A DNA stretch of 64,000 nt from Ctenosaura bakeri. Lineage: Eukaryota; Chordata; Lepidosauria; Squamata; Iguanidae. The translations under genes were made by a program, and so were the position numbers. The notes below the pieces were generated by a model. That model did not search any database, had not been told where the DNA came from, and saw only the letters and a list, made by a program, of their open reading frames with translations. Shown here piece by piece: positions 43,451-54,665 of this stretch. The stretch lies in assembly GCA_948474755.1 (NCBI GenBank), contig CAOLHI010001026.1, positions 372,001 through 436,000 of the forward strand. Reading direction: 5' to 3'. Numbering within the stretch: position 1 is the first letter of the stretch; each line of letters begins with the position of its first letter.

Positions 43451-46067
43451 GGATAGAGGGCAAATGAGTTGTATGCACATCTGTGTACATGCATGCGTGT
43501 GCACAGTGTGAAAGAAACAAAGACAAAAGCAGAGTGAATGAAAGCTAAGAATTAGTGTAAGATCCTTAGATTGCAAAATATCTATGACTAGAGATGTGGT
43601 GTTAGGTAGCAGATCAGAAGCCTTGTGCTAATCCTGCAGTTTGCTTCCACTTATTATGCTTATAAATAAAGCATAATAAGTGTGCCTTAAATCTTCCATG
43701 CTCTCTCATCTGAAGGCAACTAAATCTTGCAGCATTGGCCCTGAATGTGTCACCACTCAGGGGAAGTGAGAAGCCTGCAACAATATATTTCAACACATTC
43801 AACTCTATGTATGTCGAATCTCAACTTTCCAGATATATTACATGGATAGGAAACTACTGTGGAGTAGCTGGGTTTTTTTGTGTAAGAAACAACAGACACT
43901 CAAATGACCACACCATTGTCCCTAGAGAAGGGATGAATCATGTGTCATTATCCCTCTGGTAAACCAACAGACCCAGAGAAACTATTTCCCCCCTGAGAAT
44001 GTCAAATGTGTAGCTGTTGCTGTTGATTGTGTTGACTTGTTGCACCGGAGAGAAGATGAAGCTACCCTGACAATCTAATATTGAGAACTTCCTATTCTTA
44101 CTGATTGAACATAAATAGCATAAATACAGTAAGAACTCACACAGTTGCTCTCTGAAATGCCCCATTAAATCATGTTCTTTTGGTGGGAACAGCCTGTTGT
44201 GGAAAACGGGAAAATAAAAAATATTATTTTTCATTTCTATTGCTCTTTTATAGTCTAGTCTGGGTCTGAAGATGGCTATTGCTATCTTGGCTTCTCTTTC
44301 AAATTTTCTGAAAAGGCCACCAAGCTATACAAGCCTTCTAGAAACCTGGATTTTTTTTAATAAAAATATTGTTCATGTTATTATACTAATTTTAAAAATA
44401 ATGCACTACCACTACTGACAATGCACGTATAATAGAATACCCATATATTAACATTTCTACAATATATTAATGTCATAAATGTGACTGTAATTATGTATTG
44501 TATTCATATTATTGGATTAATACTGTAGTTACAGAACACAATATAGTGCAATAATCTGCTGTTACCAATTTATAGTTATCTAGTACCATGTAGGAATTGT
44601 AGATACTCTCTACAACATATAAGAAAGTGTATCCACAGAGTGATTTATTTATGTATCTATTCCATTTATACTTTGCCCTTTCTACAAGGAACTCAAGAAC
44701 AGGCAAGAGGTTATTCTGCAAAAATCCCTGTTGAGCCATCAGAAATTAGCATTTGCTGCTTACTGCTTCATGTTACCTAATACTACCAGCTAATGCATGT
44801 TCACCAGTAAATACTGTGAATTCTTTATCCCTACCTGTCAAATAGGGTCAAGTTGTAGGCCATCTGTCACACATTGATGACTAATGCAAAAGATCTGGAT
44901 CTTTGATGCTGGTCCCAAATATCCAATACTTTTCAAATAACCTCCTGATCCAGAGCACACTCATCGACAAAATTCACAAAAGAGAATTTTGAGAGGCAAA
45001 TTCCTTTCAGCAATCTCTCCTATTATCTCTATGACAACCCTGCCATTTCTATTTATTGTTTTCAGATTGTTTTTAGACCACCATTAATGATCAACTTCTC
45101 CTCTGAGTCAGGATAGCCCATTTGGAAGCATGCTACATAATCCAAATTTTCCTCAAACTTCTGGAAGTAAAAGTCTTCAGCCACTTAGCAATTGAGAGGA
45201 AAGGTGGGCCAACTCTGAAGGGTACTGCAGCCAAAAGTAAAGGGATGATGCTTGCTAGTTTGGCATTATGCATATGTGAGCTGCCAACTGGCAAGCAGTA
45301 CCCAGCTGGCTTCACTTAAGCACCCCAATGACACCCATGCTAGCTAGCAATTCCTTTACCTGTGATATCACTGCATGGTGGCTACCAGTCAATTAATTAA
45401 TTAACCTGCTTTTCTCCCAATATGGAACCTTCTTTTCTTTGACTGCTGAATCCTATTGTCTATATTCTCTCTGCCTCTCACTCACCTGCTCTGTTTCCCT
45501 AAACAACCATGCTCTGTACTCTTGTAGATATCCACTCATTTTCCTATGTCACTAACATTCATTGCATGAAAGTGTAACTAGTTCCCAGTCTATGTGTCAC
45601 TGAAGCCTCCCTCCATGATAGAAAGTAAATAAGACTGTGTACCAAGGTTAGTTTTTCTGACAGTCAAAGCAAGAATGATAAATCTTTCATTGTCTGTTGG
45701 TAGTAAATAGACACATTCTTTCTCAGAGATGTGGGGAAAAATATCTGCTGAACTTTATTCAGCCATCTGTGGGCTGTCAGGCTGGGAGAGGAGTCAAAAG
45801 GAAGGTGTATACCACAAAATGTATAGAAACATATGGATTTGTAGGATAAGACATGTTTAAAACTGCAGCCTCTGACTAATAATTCATTTAGAAAAGTTTG
45901 TTTTGTGACAAAGTACATAGCATATGTATTTAAATGGTAGCTTTCACACAGATTTCTTTTTAAAAATCCCACACCAATGCAGAAACTGGACAGATTTATG
46001 AATCATGACATGCAATACTAATGTGGACTAGAAAGAAACAGAGCCATTCATTCCATTTTCTAGCTAT
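43451..46067. other. Unique AT-rich stretch
   Basis: It includes a reversed retroposon tail at about 44640-44700 (GATTTATTTATGTATCTATT then CTTTGCCCTTTCTAC) and another near 45385-45425 (AATTAATTAATTAACCTGCT then TTTCTCCCAATATGG). No gene recognised. Confidence 0.4.
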
Positions 46068-46075
46068 GTATTTCC

Positions 46076-46282
46076 CAGTCGCATAGGAACGGGGGGCGGA
46101 GCTGGTGGTTCTCCCCAGGCGGCACTGTGTTTGGGATGTCCCGGCTCATAGCCACACCCCCGCATGCCCTCCACACACCACAGCCATGCCCTCATGCACT
46201 GCAGCCATGACCCCACAAATAGTGGCCACACCTCTCACACCATAGCCCTGCGCCCCTCCCCAAACTCCAAGCTCCACCACTG
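46076..46282. mobile_element. GC-rich hAT-type MITE with perfect 8-bp duplication
   Basis: It starts CAGTCGCATAGGAAC then GGGGCGGAGC and ends CCAAGCTCCACCACTG. GTATTTCC is repeated exactly at 46068-46075 and 46283-46290. The interior is a C-rich run of CCATGCCCTCATGCACTGCA-type imperfect repeats (GCCACACCC, CACAGCCATG). The 8-bp duplication and CAGTSG ends identify hAT. It is a different family from 7022/24903. Confidence 0.88.
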
Positions 46283-46290
46283 GTATTTCC

Positions 46291-47454
46291 AGCAGCAGAC
46301 ATTGAACTAGCTGGTTTTCAATGCCTTCTTCAGCTTGCCTGCCTTTTGATCATTCACAAGTATAGCTTCTTTTGCATTTGGCTTTAAAATTTCAGCACCT
46401 ACACTATAATATCACCCAGCCACAGAGGAAACCTAATAATGCATGCAGTAATTGAGGCTTCCTTTAGCCATGATTACCAGATTGTAGGGGAAAATCTATC
46501 ATACCTCCACCTTTGAAAATTCATTTGCTTCTACATATTCCCTCTCATGCAAGCCTTATGAATTAACTATTGCATTTGATGCCTTTTAGACAAGTGTTAA
46601 GATTAACTCTTTTAAAAAAAAAATCATTCCCTTGATGAAATCTAAATAGAGAGAGCTTGGTGTTTAAACTCCTCCTTCAAAGTGAATTAGTTGAGGAGAA
46701 ATGAAACTTCCTTGGGCCCCAGTGCCCCCAGGTACTAGTGACATACCTTCAAAGGGCAAATTTTCCCCCAAAAAATTCATTACACAGTAAAATATCAGCT
46801 TCCTACCAGCCCCTGCCTCTTTGTGACTTAAAGCAGATCAACAAAGTTATCTAGGTACAGCAGGAAGAAAGGGGTGGAAGTTTTGATCCATAGGGTGACA
46901 CTAACGTTAAAAAAATGCTCTAGTGCTAGTCATACTGCATAGTTTAATCTTTTTCAATTAAAAACTCCTGCATTACCATCTGAAAGATAAACGGGGAAAG
47001 ACAACAGTGCCATCTATAGACTATGATGAACTTTTTTCTGCAAACAGGACTTTGCAAAAGACAAGACTTCTTGAATTGGCTTGCTGAACCTGATTCTCAT
47101 CCCCTCCAGCATCTACAGACACAAAAATTGGGACCACACTTCCTATTTGAATTATGTTCACACCAAGATTTATTTTCTGAGTCACCCACCCACTGGTTAT
47201 GTTGGATGAATGGATGATCAGCTCTGAATGCATTTTGATGAGTCACGAACATTTCCCACCCAACCCCTATTAAGAATTCAATCCCCACCATGACATTTTC
47301 CTTCAGTTTCCAAATTTCTAGCAGTGCAGTAACCTTAAACTTCCACCGAGCATTTAAAAATACACTTTAGGCATCCAAAGAAAAGGAAGAGGTAAAGTTA
47401 CCAAGGGAATGGGAACACAGCAAAGGTAACAGTTCTAGGGATGGATGATTTTCA
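46291..47454. other. Unique sequence
   Basis: No gene or repeat recognised. An A-run lies near 46613-46622. Confidence 0.4.
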
Positions 47455-47632
47455 GGCCATTTCCGCACTAGCTTGTTATAGCGCTATGATTCCACTTTCA
47501 ACAGCCTATGGAATCCTGGGGTTTGCAGTTTAGGGATGGGCCAGCCGGCCCCTCCCGAAACTGCAAACCCCAGGATTCCATAGGATGTTGAAAGTGGAAT
47601 CATAGCTCTATAACAAGCTGGTGCGGAAATCC
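47455..47632. mobile_element. Palindromic MITE, family A, near-perfect hairpin
   Basis: This copy folds on itself along almost its full 178 bp. GGCCATTTCCGCACTAGC pairs with GCTGGTGCGGAAAT, CTTTCAACAGCC with GGATGTTGAAAG, and GGAATCCTGGGGTTTGCAG with its exact complement. The centre is GGGATGGGCCAGCCGGCCCC. The outer right end lacks two bases (GGAAATCC instead of GGAAATGGCC), so the duplication is unclear (TTTCA-like on both sides). It is the best-preserved hairpin in the window. Confidence 0.88.
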
Positions 47633-50246
47633 TTTCAGTGTTTCACTCTCTGCAATGCTACTAATTTGGAGAATGAAGGAAATTTTCTTCAAAGAGAGCA
47701 AATTTTTCATTTGGGAGAACAATGCCCTTATTTTGCCCTTCCCCAACTTACACCCCTGGATGGGTAGATAGATCAGAAAACACCAGAGGCGTCTTTAAAT
47801 TAAAACCGGCTTTTAAAATGGATTTAGAATTCACAACAAATGGACAGGGGATATATCCAGGTTTATAAGATTCAGGCATAAGATGGAAAGAATCAGAGAA
47901 CATAAAAGAACATAAAGGACAAGATGCTACATTGTGCTAACATAGTGTAAATCTACACTCACATGATTACACAATGGTTGCACTATGCTACCTTATGCTG
48001 AATACCAGCATTGTTCAACTGATTGTGTACCTGCCAATGTCTTGCTTGTTGTATCATTGTGCCATAGGAAGCAGACAACGGTTGTTTCCGCAGTCCCAGC
48101 GAAGCAAGTGGTACACTGATGAATAATTACACTCCATGCAAGAATGAAGAACTGCCTGGCTGGAATCCTGTTGATTACTCCCAGCTAGAGTCAACCCATT
48201 GAATTAATTGTTGGTGTAAATCCAATTGATTCAATAGCTCTGCTCCAGCCATGGGATTTAGGATCATGTGAAATGATTCCATTTTCTTAACTCCACTTAC
48301 ACAGCTGTAAACTTAATAAAGCTTCATGCATATGGGATATTTAGATAGATGAATGACACCAACAGAATTCCAATTCATACATAAATAAGTCTTGGAGGGA
48401 ACAGAAGAAACAAGCAAGGATAGAAGACTGCAATTACACAGAAAATAGCATGAGGTGGAGCAACTGTTACGTGTAAAGATTACAAAGCACAAAATAAATT
48501 GTTATTTAGCCCTCATTAAACTTTCCTTTTAAAAAATCTAATAACAACCTATACTGAAGCACCAAGTAATATGACTCTCACATTCACTACTGCAAATGAA
48601 ACCAGCAGTGATTTTGATAACTGCTTAATTCTAATCTTGGATCCACCTAAAATTCCCACAAGTCTACCTTGAAGGTTTACAGCCACCTAAGCTGAACAAA
48701 AGGGATAGGCCATTGGTATTATATATTATATAGCATTAGTGTGGTAAGGCGTCCCATCTTTTCAGATGAGGTTCCCCCCGCTTGCTCCATGAACAGCCAG
48801 TGAATTTATATTGACTTCAGTGGGGTTCTGCCCATTTTGTTTTCTCTCTGTTCCTGGTTTTCTTTGTCTGTCAATAATGCCTTTTATGAATTTCTCTTTT
48901 TCCCCAGCTTGTGTCCATTCTGCTGATTTTCTGTACAAACCTGCCCAAAGAAAATTGGTAGCATTTATATACGTCTTTCATAATAAATACATTTTTTTCC
49001 TGTGGAAGTTTGCCTAATATATGTGTTTTGGCAAGCCATTTTTCTTGATATAATGCAGTTTTGTGCATTTAGTCCCCATTTCTAAGTGCACTTTTGCCTA
49101 ATATCTATATAGCCACATTCTGTATGCAATTTTTGGCTCAGAAAACTGCTGAAAACTGCTGGGAAGTCTTGTTATTTTGTTATTTATTTATTTCTTCATT
49201 TGATTTCTATCCTACCTTTCCCCAAAGTCAGGATGCACCTATTGCATGGAAGATAACCATGTTTCAATTTGTAAAGTGACTTGAGAAGTGGAAAATGATA
49301 GATTCTTATTGAAATGAGAACTGAATGAAATTCTCCTCCATCCCTAAAGCTCAGGTGAATTCTACTAGAAATCAATGTGATATGCAGGATAGAAAATCGG
49401 AGGGGGGGATAATCCAGGTGGAAACTGCAGAGAATGTTTAAAAATAGACTAAAAGAAGTCTGAGCTTCTTTAGAGAATCCAGAAGAGAAAAGGAAAGAAA
49501 GAAGAAAAGCCTCTCCAAACCCATTCTGTTCAAAAGTGTAAAAATTCAAGCCCCCAAAAGCTAGCTCTGTGTACTAATTAGAGGTGTTAAAAATCTAATA
49601 TAGCAAAAGTTAGCTCTTTTTAGAAATCACAAGGATTAAGGAGAAATCAAATCTCCCCTCAAGGTAACAAATATTAGAAGAGCTGCTACCAAAGTGGTTC
49701 CGTTTGTCTAAAAATGTTATTTTTGCCTTCATGCTAACACAACAGCAATTTTGTTCTCTCCAAAGCATAAGAAGCATATGATTGTTTATTTTCTGTTTCC
49801 AGAAAGCATCCTCAGTTTCACATTCCTTACAAACTTTCCTGGCTCCTGCCTTCCATCAGTGAGAACAGTGTTTAGACCAAATCTTTCAGAACATTGCAAG
49901 ATGCAGCCATGGATGAAGGAGAAAATGGAGTCTGGGAATATATTTCATGTGCACAGACAACCAAATCATTGTGACTGCTGTTTGACTGACGCATCTGTAC
50001 TTTCAACAGTGATGTCCACCCATTTGGTTGTCCATCAACATTCACAGACAAAGGTATAGTCACTAATACAATCATGAGTAGCAGCAGAAGGCTATTTAAA
50101 GATTCCCTAATATTTAAATATGTACATAATTGGACATGCTGGCATCTGTATTTCCTGAAATGTGTACTAGATTGCTTGGTTTCAGCCAGAGTTACTGCTA
50201 AACCCCAACATGCAAATGTGTAAAGATTTCACTGCATCTTAATTTC
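47633..50246. other. Unique AT-rich stretch
   Basis: A family C fragment lies near 48165-48260 (TGGTGTAAATCCAATTGATT, CATGGGATTTAGGATC). A reversed retroposon tail lies near 49175-49240 (TTATTTATTTATTTCTTCAT then TCCTACCTTTCCCC). No gene recognised. Confidence 0.4.
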
Positions 50247-50278
50247 AGATATGTGTACTGGGGTTGAGCAAGAATCAT
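50247..50278. repeat. 32-bp direct repeat flanking CR1, left copy
   Basis: Begins AGATATGTGTACTGGGG and ends GCAAGAATCAT. It is identical over 32 bases to 50814-50845. The final AGAATCAT also reads as CR1 octamer tail sequence. Confidence 0.95.
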
Positions 50279-50813
50279 AGAATCATAGAATCATAGAAAT
50301 GTAGAGTTGGAAGAGAACACAGGGGCCACCCAGTCCAACCCCCTGCCATGCAGGAACACCCTCAAAGCACTCCCGACAGATGACCGTCAAGCCTCTGCTT
50401 AAAAACCTCCAAGGAAGGAGATTCCACTACACTCCGAGGCTGCATATTCCACTACCGGACAGCCCTGACTGTCAGGAAGTTCTTCCTGAGGTTCAGGTGG
50501 AATCTCCTTTCCTGCAGCTTGAATCCATTGCTCCTTGTCCTGGTCTCTGGAGCAGCAGAAAACAAGCCCTCTCCTTCCTCTACGTGGCATCCCTTCAAAT
50601 ATTTAAACATGGCTATCATGCCCCCTCTTAACCTTCTCTTCTGCAGACTTAACATACCCAGCTCTCTAAGTCTATCCCCATAGGGCATGGTTTCCAGGCC
50701 TCTCACCATTTTGGTCACCCTCCTCTGGACTTGCTCAGGCTTGTCAATATCCCTCTTGAATTGGGGTGCCCAGAACTGGACACAGTATTCAAGATGGGGT
50801 CTAACCAAAGCAG
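50279..50813 (-). pseudogene. Short CR1 copy (minus) with long target duplication
   Basis: A 5'-truncated CR1 of about 535 bp in antisense. It has octamer tail units (AGAATCATAG), the 3' UTR complement, then the ORF2 C-terminus. The minus-strand frame includes [49 protein letters not shown] and [20 protein letters not shown]. It is very close to 31587-34345, with only a handful of substitutions over about 118 residues, and ends at a stop after TVRAVR (around 50452). The flanks are an exact 32-bp direct repeat. Confidence 0.93.
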
Positions 50814-50845
50814 AGATATGTGTACTGGGGTTGAGCAAGAATCAT
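50814..50845. repeat. 32-bp direct repeat flanking CR1, right copy
   Basis: Exact copy of 50247-50278, directly adjoining the truncated 5' end of the CR1. Confidence 0.95.
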
Positions 50846-51071
50846 TTTCCTTGTTTCATGTGACAATAACTCCTCCTGTATTCAACAGAGATGTTCCTCC
50901 CCGTGCCATTTTCCTTATTCTTTGGCTTTCTGTCTTCAATTTCCTTTGTGGTCAGCCACTCCAGTGAGAATTACTACTGAAAAGTAACAGATTCTATGAT
51001 ATAGAACTTAATAGCAGTTTTACAAGCAAACTATAGGTGGTGCTGTGTTCAGCCCGAAATTGTTACTAATA

Positions 51072-51746
51072 CAGGTATGCCTCTGTTAACAAAGTAGATG
51101 TGTATCCAAACATTACTTTTTTAACAAAAAATTTGGTACTGGGGCAGAAATAACATGGAAAGAATAAGGACAGGTCTCTGAACCACAGAAAAGAGGGACA
51201 GTTCACCAAGTTTCAGTATGCTTTTTATTCAAAAGTAGCAATGTGTACATGTGGGGAAAACACAACAAGGTCAGGTAAGCCTTGAACAATAAACAAAAAT
51301 ATATTGGACCTTTAGGAAACTTCTTGAAGACTTCTTCCAAAACCCACTCAGAGGTTGGTTGGTTTGCTTTCTTCCACCTGCCTCCACTTGGAATTTCCAT
51401 ATCAGTGCCAGACTTAGGCCATTTCTGAACTAGGACTGTTATAGTGCTATTATTCCACTTTCAACATCCTATGGAATCCTGGGTTTTGCAGTTTAGGGAG
51501 GGTCCTTGAGTCAAAACACAAGATTCCATAGGATGTTGAAAGTGGAATAATAACACTATAACAGTCTAGTGTGGATATTGCCTTATAGATTTCTGCTTTA
51601 ACATCATGGTCATAGCTGATCAGACAGGGTTATCTGTTTTCCTGTTTTCTATTACACTCTTCATGCCTGCTTCCTGATGCTAGATTAAAAAGGCTCTCTA
51701 CAAAGGAGCTTCACTGTCAAAGACTGCATTAATTGAGGTATGCCTG
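51072..51746. mobile_element. Tigger/pogo-like element, interrupted by a MITE
   Basis: The left end, TA then CAGGTATGCCTCTGTTAAC, mirrors the right end TTAATTGAGGTATGCCTG then CA (a likely mutated TA). CAGGYATRCCTC-type ends with a TA target are known for Tigger/pogo. About 500 bp remain outside the nested MITE, so it is an internally deleted, non-autonomous copy. The minus-strand frame at 51203-51400 is not recognisable as transposase. Confidence 0.72.
51417..51582. mobile_element. Palindromic MITE, family A, TTA duplication, nested
   Basis: GGCCATTTCTGAACTAGG to GTGTGGATATTGCC, flanked by TTA at 51414-51416 and 51583-51585. It is shorter than sister copies because the centre is reduced. 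It lies inside the Tigger element and so is younger. Confidence 0.87.
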
Positions 51747-52056
51747 CATTTTTGTTCTAGACTGTTCCTTAGTTTAACAAAGGTGGGGTTTGTTGTTCTT
51801 GTTGCTGCTGCTGCTATTTTAATAAGGGCTTACTGGTCTGTATTCTCTTTGAAATAATCTGACAGTTTCTTGGTGAACTAAGGTCCTGGAGTGATTCCAT
51901 TCAGCATACCTGGATCATAAAAGAGTCTTGTATCCTACTGAGCTTTGATTGTGTTGGAAGAGGAATACAACTGAAACTGCTAATGGCTTAATGCAACTGC
52001 TAACAGCTTAATCTAGACATCTACATGGTTTTGTTGATGTCATAGCCCCTTTCTTA
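51747..52056. other. Unique sequence
   Basis: A short TTGTTGCTGCTGCTGC run lies near 51800-51813. Otherwise nothing recognised. Confidence 0.4.
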
Positions 52057-52150
52057 GGCCATTTCTGCACTAGACTGTTATAGTGCTATTATTCCACTTT
52101 CAACATCCCATGAAACCTGGGGTTTGCAGTTTAGGGAGCGGCCTTTGAGC
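52057..52150. mobile_element. Family A MITE, left half only
   Basis: GGCCATTTCTGCACTAGAC, CTTTCAACATCCCATG and GGGGTTTGCAGTTTAGGGAG are present, preceded by TTA at 52054-52056. The right arm is missing after the central GCGGCC, so the copy was truncated by deletion. Confidence 0.82.
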
Positions 52151-52262
52151 TGACCTGATTCACAATATCCAGATTAATATGCCAATTGACTCACAGTTAT
52201 TCTGATTCTGTATTACTCCAGATGTTCTGATGCAGTTCTCAGATTACATATACAAAGCATCT

Positions 52263-52480
52263 GGAGTCACTGGTGGCACAGTGGTTAAATGCTGGTACTG
52301 CAGCCACAATGTTGTGAGTTCAATCCCGCAGGGCTCCAGGTTGACTCAGCCTTCCCTCCTTCTGTAGTTTGGTAAGATGAGTACCCAGCTTGTTGAGGGC
52401 AATTAGCTAACACACATTGTAAACTGCTTAGGGAGTGTTCAGCACTGATAAGTGGCATAGAAATGCACCTGCTATTGCTA
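52263..52480 (+). mobile_element. tRNA-derived SINE, ACA-type of lizards
   Basis: The head CACTGGTGGCACAGTGGTTA then AATGCTGGTACTGCAGCC (A box) leads to GTTGTGAGTTCAATCCC (B box). The body reads GTTGACTCAGCCTTCC, AGATGAGTACCCAGCTTG and AAACTGCTTAGGGAGTG. The tail AAGTGGCATAGAAATGCACC ends CTGCTATTGCTATCC. From memory this matches a SINE abundant in Anolis and related lizards, which is the main pointer to a squamate host. Confidence 0.82.
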
Positions 52481-52555
52481 TCCATTCTAATGTCCACTTT
52501 TTGATTGTTTTTAGCTGTATTTTTCTTGATTAAAATTTTAAGCCACCCAGAGTAA

Positions 52556-52618
52556 AAAGACAGGAGGAGGATAAGGAGGAGGATAAGGATGATGATAATG
52601 ATAATGATAACAACATTA
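52556..52618. repeat. Purine-rich GGA/GAT short repeats
   Basis: GGAGGAGGATAAGGAGGAGG then ATGATGATAATGATAATGAT. It follows TTTTAAGCCACCCAGAG, another retroposon-like end. Confidence 0.85.
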
Positions 52619-52663
52619 CAATAATGATGGTTTCTGGCTACCTAAAAAAACCCTCTATGTGTA

Positions 52664-52880
52664 TGCATACGTGTGTGTGTGTTTTTTCAAGTCTGCTGTT
52701 AACATAAGGTGATCCCATTAATTTCATAGGGCTTTCTTAAGCAAAGGATATTCAGAGGTGGTTTTTGCTAGTTCTATCCTCTGAAATATAGCCTACAGCA
52801 CCTGCTATTCACTGGTGGTCTTCCATCCAAGCAGTAACCAGGACTGACCATGCTTAGCTTCCAAGATCAGGGCATTTGCA
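52664..52880 (-). mobile_element. 5S rRNA-derived SINE (minus)
   Basis: The plus strand shows the GT tail at about 52669-52682, the tail/body complement ACATAAGGTGATCCCATTAA, GCCTACAGCACCTGC, and the 5S head complement CCATCCAAGCAGTAACC, CCATGCTTAGCTTCCAAGAT. Box C and intermediate-element sequences of 5S are recognisable. Confidence 0.85.
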
Positions 52881-54424
52881 TTAATAAAGCAAGTGGAAAG
52901 AAAGTATCACATACATTATCTTCCATTTCAGCTTCTACTATTTATTTTACTTTAATTGAATATTTTGCTTTTAATAAAATAATAAATGATACTTTGTCTG
53001 AAAGGCTTGTTTCAATAAAAAAGTCCAAAGCTATGAATATTCAGCTCTGCAGCCATAATTTTAACCTTGTCCAGCTCCCAGAAAGCTTGCTTTTAACATT
53101 AGAGTGAATGATTGCTTTTAGTTTTAATGTCATTTTTTAAGTGCAAGAATCATGCGTGTGATGTGTGGAAGACTGTGATCCATTTGTACACCGTGCATTC
53201 ACTCTTAACATAATTATAATAGCAATTACTGTATTATGATGTAGAATTTTCATAAATACACTCCTTCATCAATGTGAGAACTTTTGCTTTTTAATGTTCC
53301 AAACTATCTTTCTGTTGCATCATAGTGATTCTTTCAACCTGAAGTCATAGCTTCAACATGTGTTAATTTAAAACTTACAGAAAATGGCTCTGGAGCACAG
53401 CACTTCGATGCTGTACAATTAAGTACTCTCCACTGAATGCAATTTCAGACTCTTCAATTGCAACAGAAACATCTCTGTGAGATTTCCATAAATTACAATA
53501 AATAATACTCCTTTAAGCACAAGGTGCATTGTTTAGGTGAAGGCTGAAAGATTCCCAGGCACCTCTTTTCATTCTCCAAAGGTGCTTTTGTTTCTACCAG
53601 TCAATCAGTCTCACTGGATACAATGCTGCATATAAGCTGCTTGCTGATAAATAGGGAGCAGAGAAGGACAAAATGCCATGTGTGGGGGGAGCATGCAGGA
53701 CTCGCCAGAGATTCTCCAAGTTCTTCAAAGTGAACTGCCCTAAAAACTCAATTCTAGCGTAAGCCAAGGATCAGCATCCTTTTAGTGATATATGCAATCA
53801 GAAGCCTACCTTACACTTTTTTTTTTGTTTGTCTTTGCAGATGTTGGTATTTTCTTCTTCTTTCTTCAACATCGATAGCCTACCACAAAGGACTCACAGT
53901 TGTGCTGTGATAGACCCCATTCCAAGGGAATGTCATTTGGAGGGTGATCACCTTTGTATCCTGCTTCTCAGACACATCTGTGGGAAACTAGAAGATGTGC
54001 TAGATAGGGCTTTGGCCTGCAGGGGACAGGGGTAGTGAGATATATTACTGGACCTCCCTAACAGACCTAGCAAATTGTTAAGGCAGAAGCTGAACAACAA
54101 CCAGTCCCATGCCCACAGAGGATCTAGCATAGAGAGGAAATAAGCCCAGTCTTCTTTATAAAAACATTTAGAAGTAGCTTTACTTACAACTCACTGGTAT
54201 ATAGTCAAACACAGGGTCTTGTGGAGGAGACAAAAATGGCTACAGGTTAAAGTAGGTGCAGGAAGTGAACAGATACAGAAAAGAAAACAAATAGGAAGTT
54301 ATCATAAATATATGCTGTGCCTGACTCTTATTGAATACCATGGGAATTACCAATTAGTGAGTATAGGCATGCAAGTTTGCTAATTCTAACATGGTTTGAC
54401 CCAGTAGGGCTCTTCTATATTCGT
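52881..54424. other. Unique AT-rich stretch
   Basis: 1.5 kb with no transposon ends or simple repeats visible. It is the cleanest repeat-free stretch of the right half. No gene recognised. Confidence 0.45.
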
Positions 54425-54665
54425 TGTTTGTTTTTGTGTGGCTTTGAGTTGTTCTTGACTCAAGGGGACCCACAGTGAACTTCTCACAGGGAGTTTCCTG
54501 GAAAGTTTTGCTCAGAGGAGGTTTTCCATTGTCATCTTCTAGGGCTAAGACAGCATGAGTTGTCCAAGGTCACCCACTGGGTTTTTGTGGCTAAGTGGAG
54601 ATTCAAACTCTGGTCTCCCAGAGTCCCAGTCCAACACCCAAACCACTAACTACATCATGCTGGCT
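54425..54665 (-). mobile_element. tRNA-derived SINE (minus)
   Basis: The plus strand shows TTCTTGACTCAAGGGGACCC, CTCAGAGGAGGTTTTCCATT, CCAAGGTCACCCACTGGGTT, GAGATTCAAACTCTGGTCTC and ACCCAAACCACTAACTACAT. This is the longest minus-strand copy, including the middle body that shorter ones lack. Confidence 0.82.

Noticed and set aside
52263..52330. A functional tRNA gene
   Set aside because: A and B box-like blocks are present but no cloverleaf forms, and the sequence continues into a SINE body and tail.
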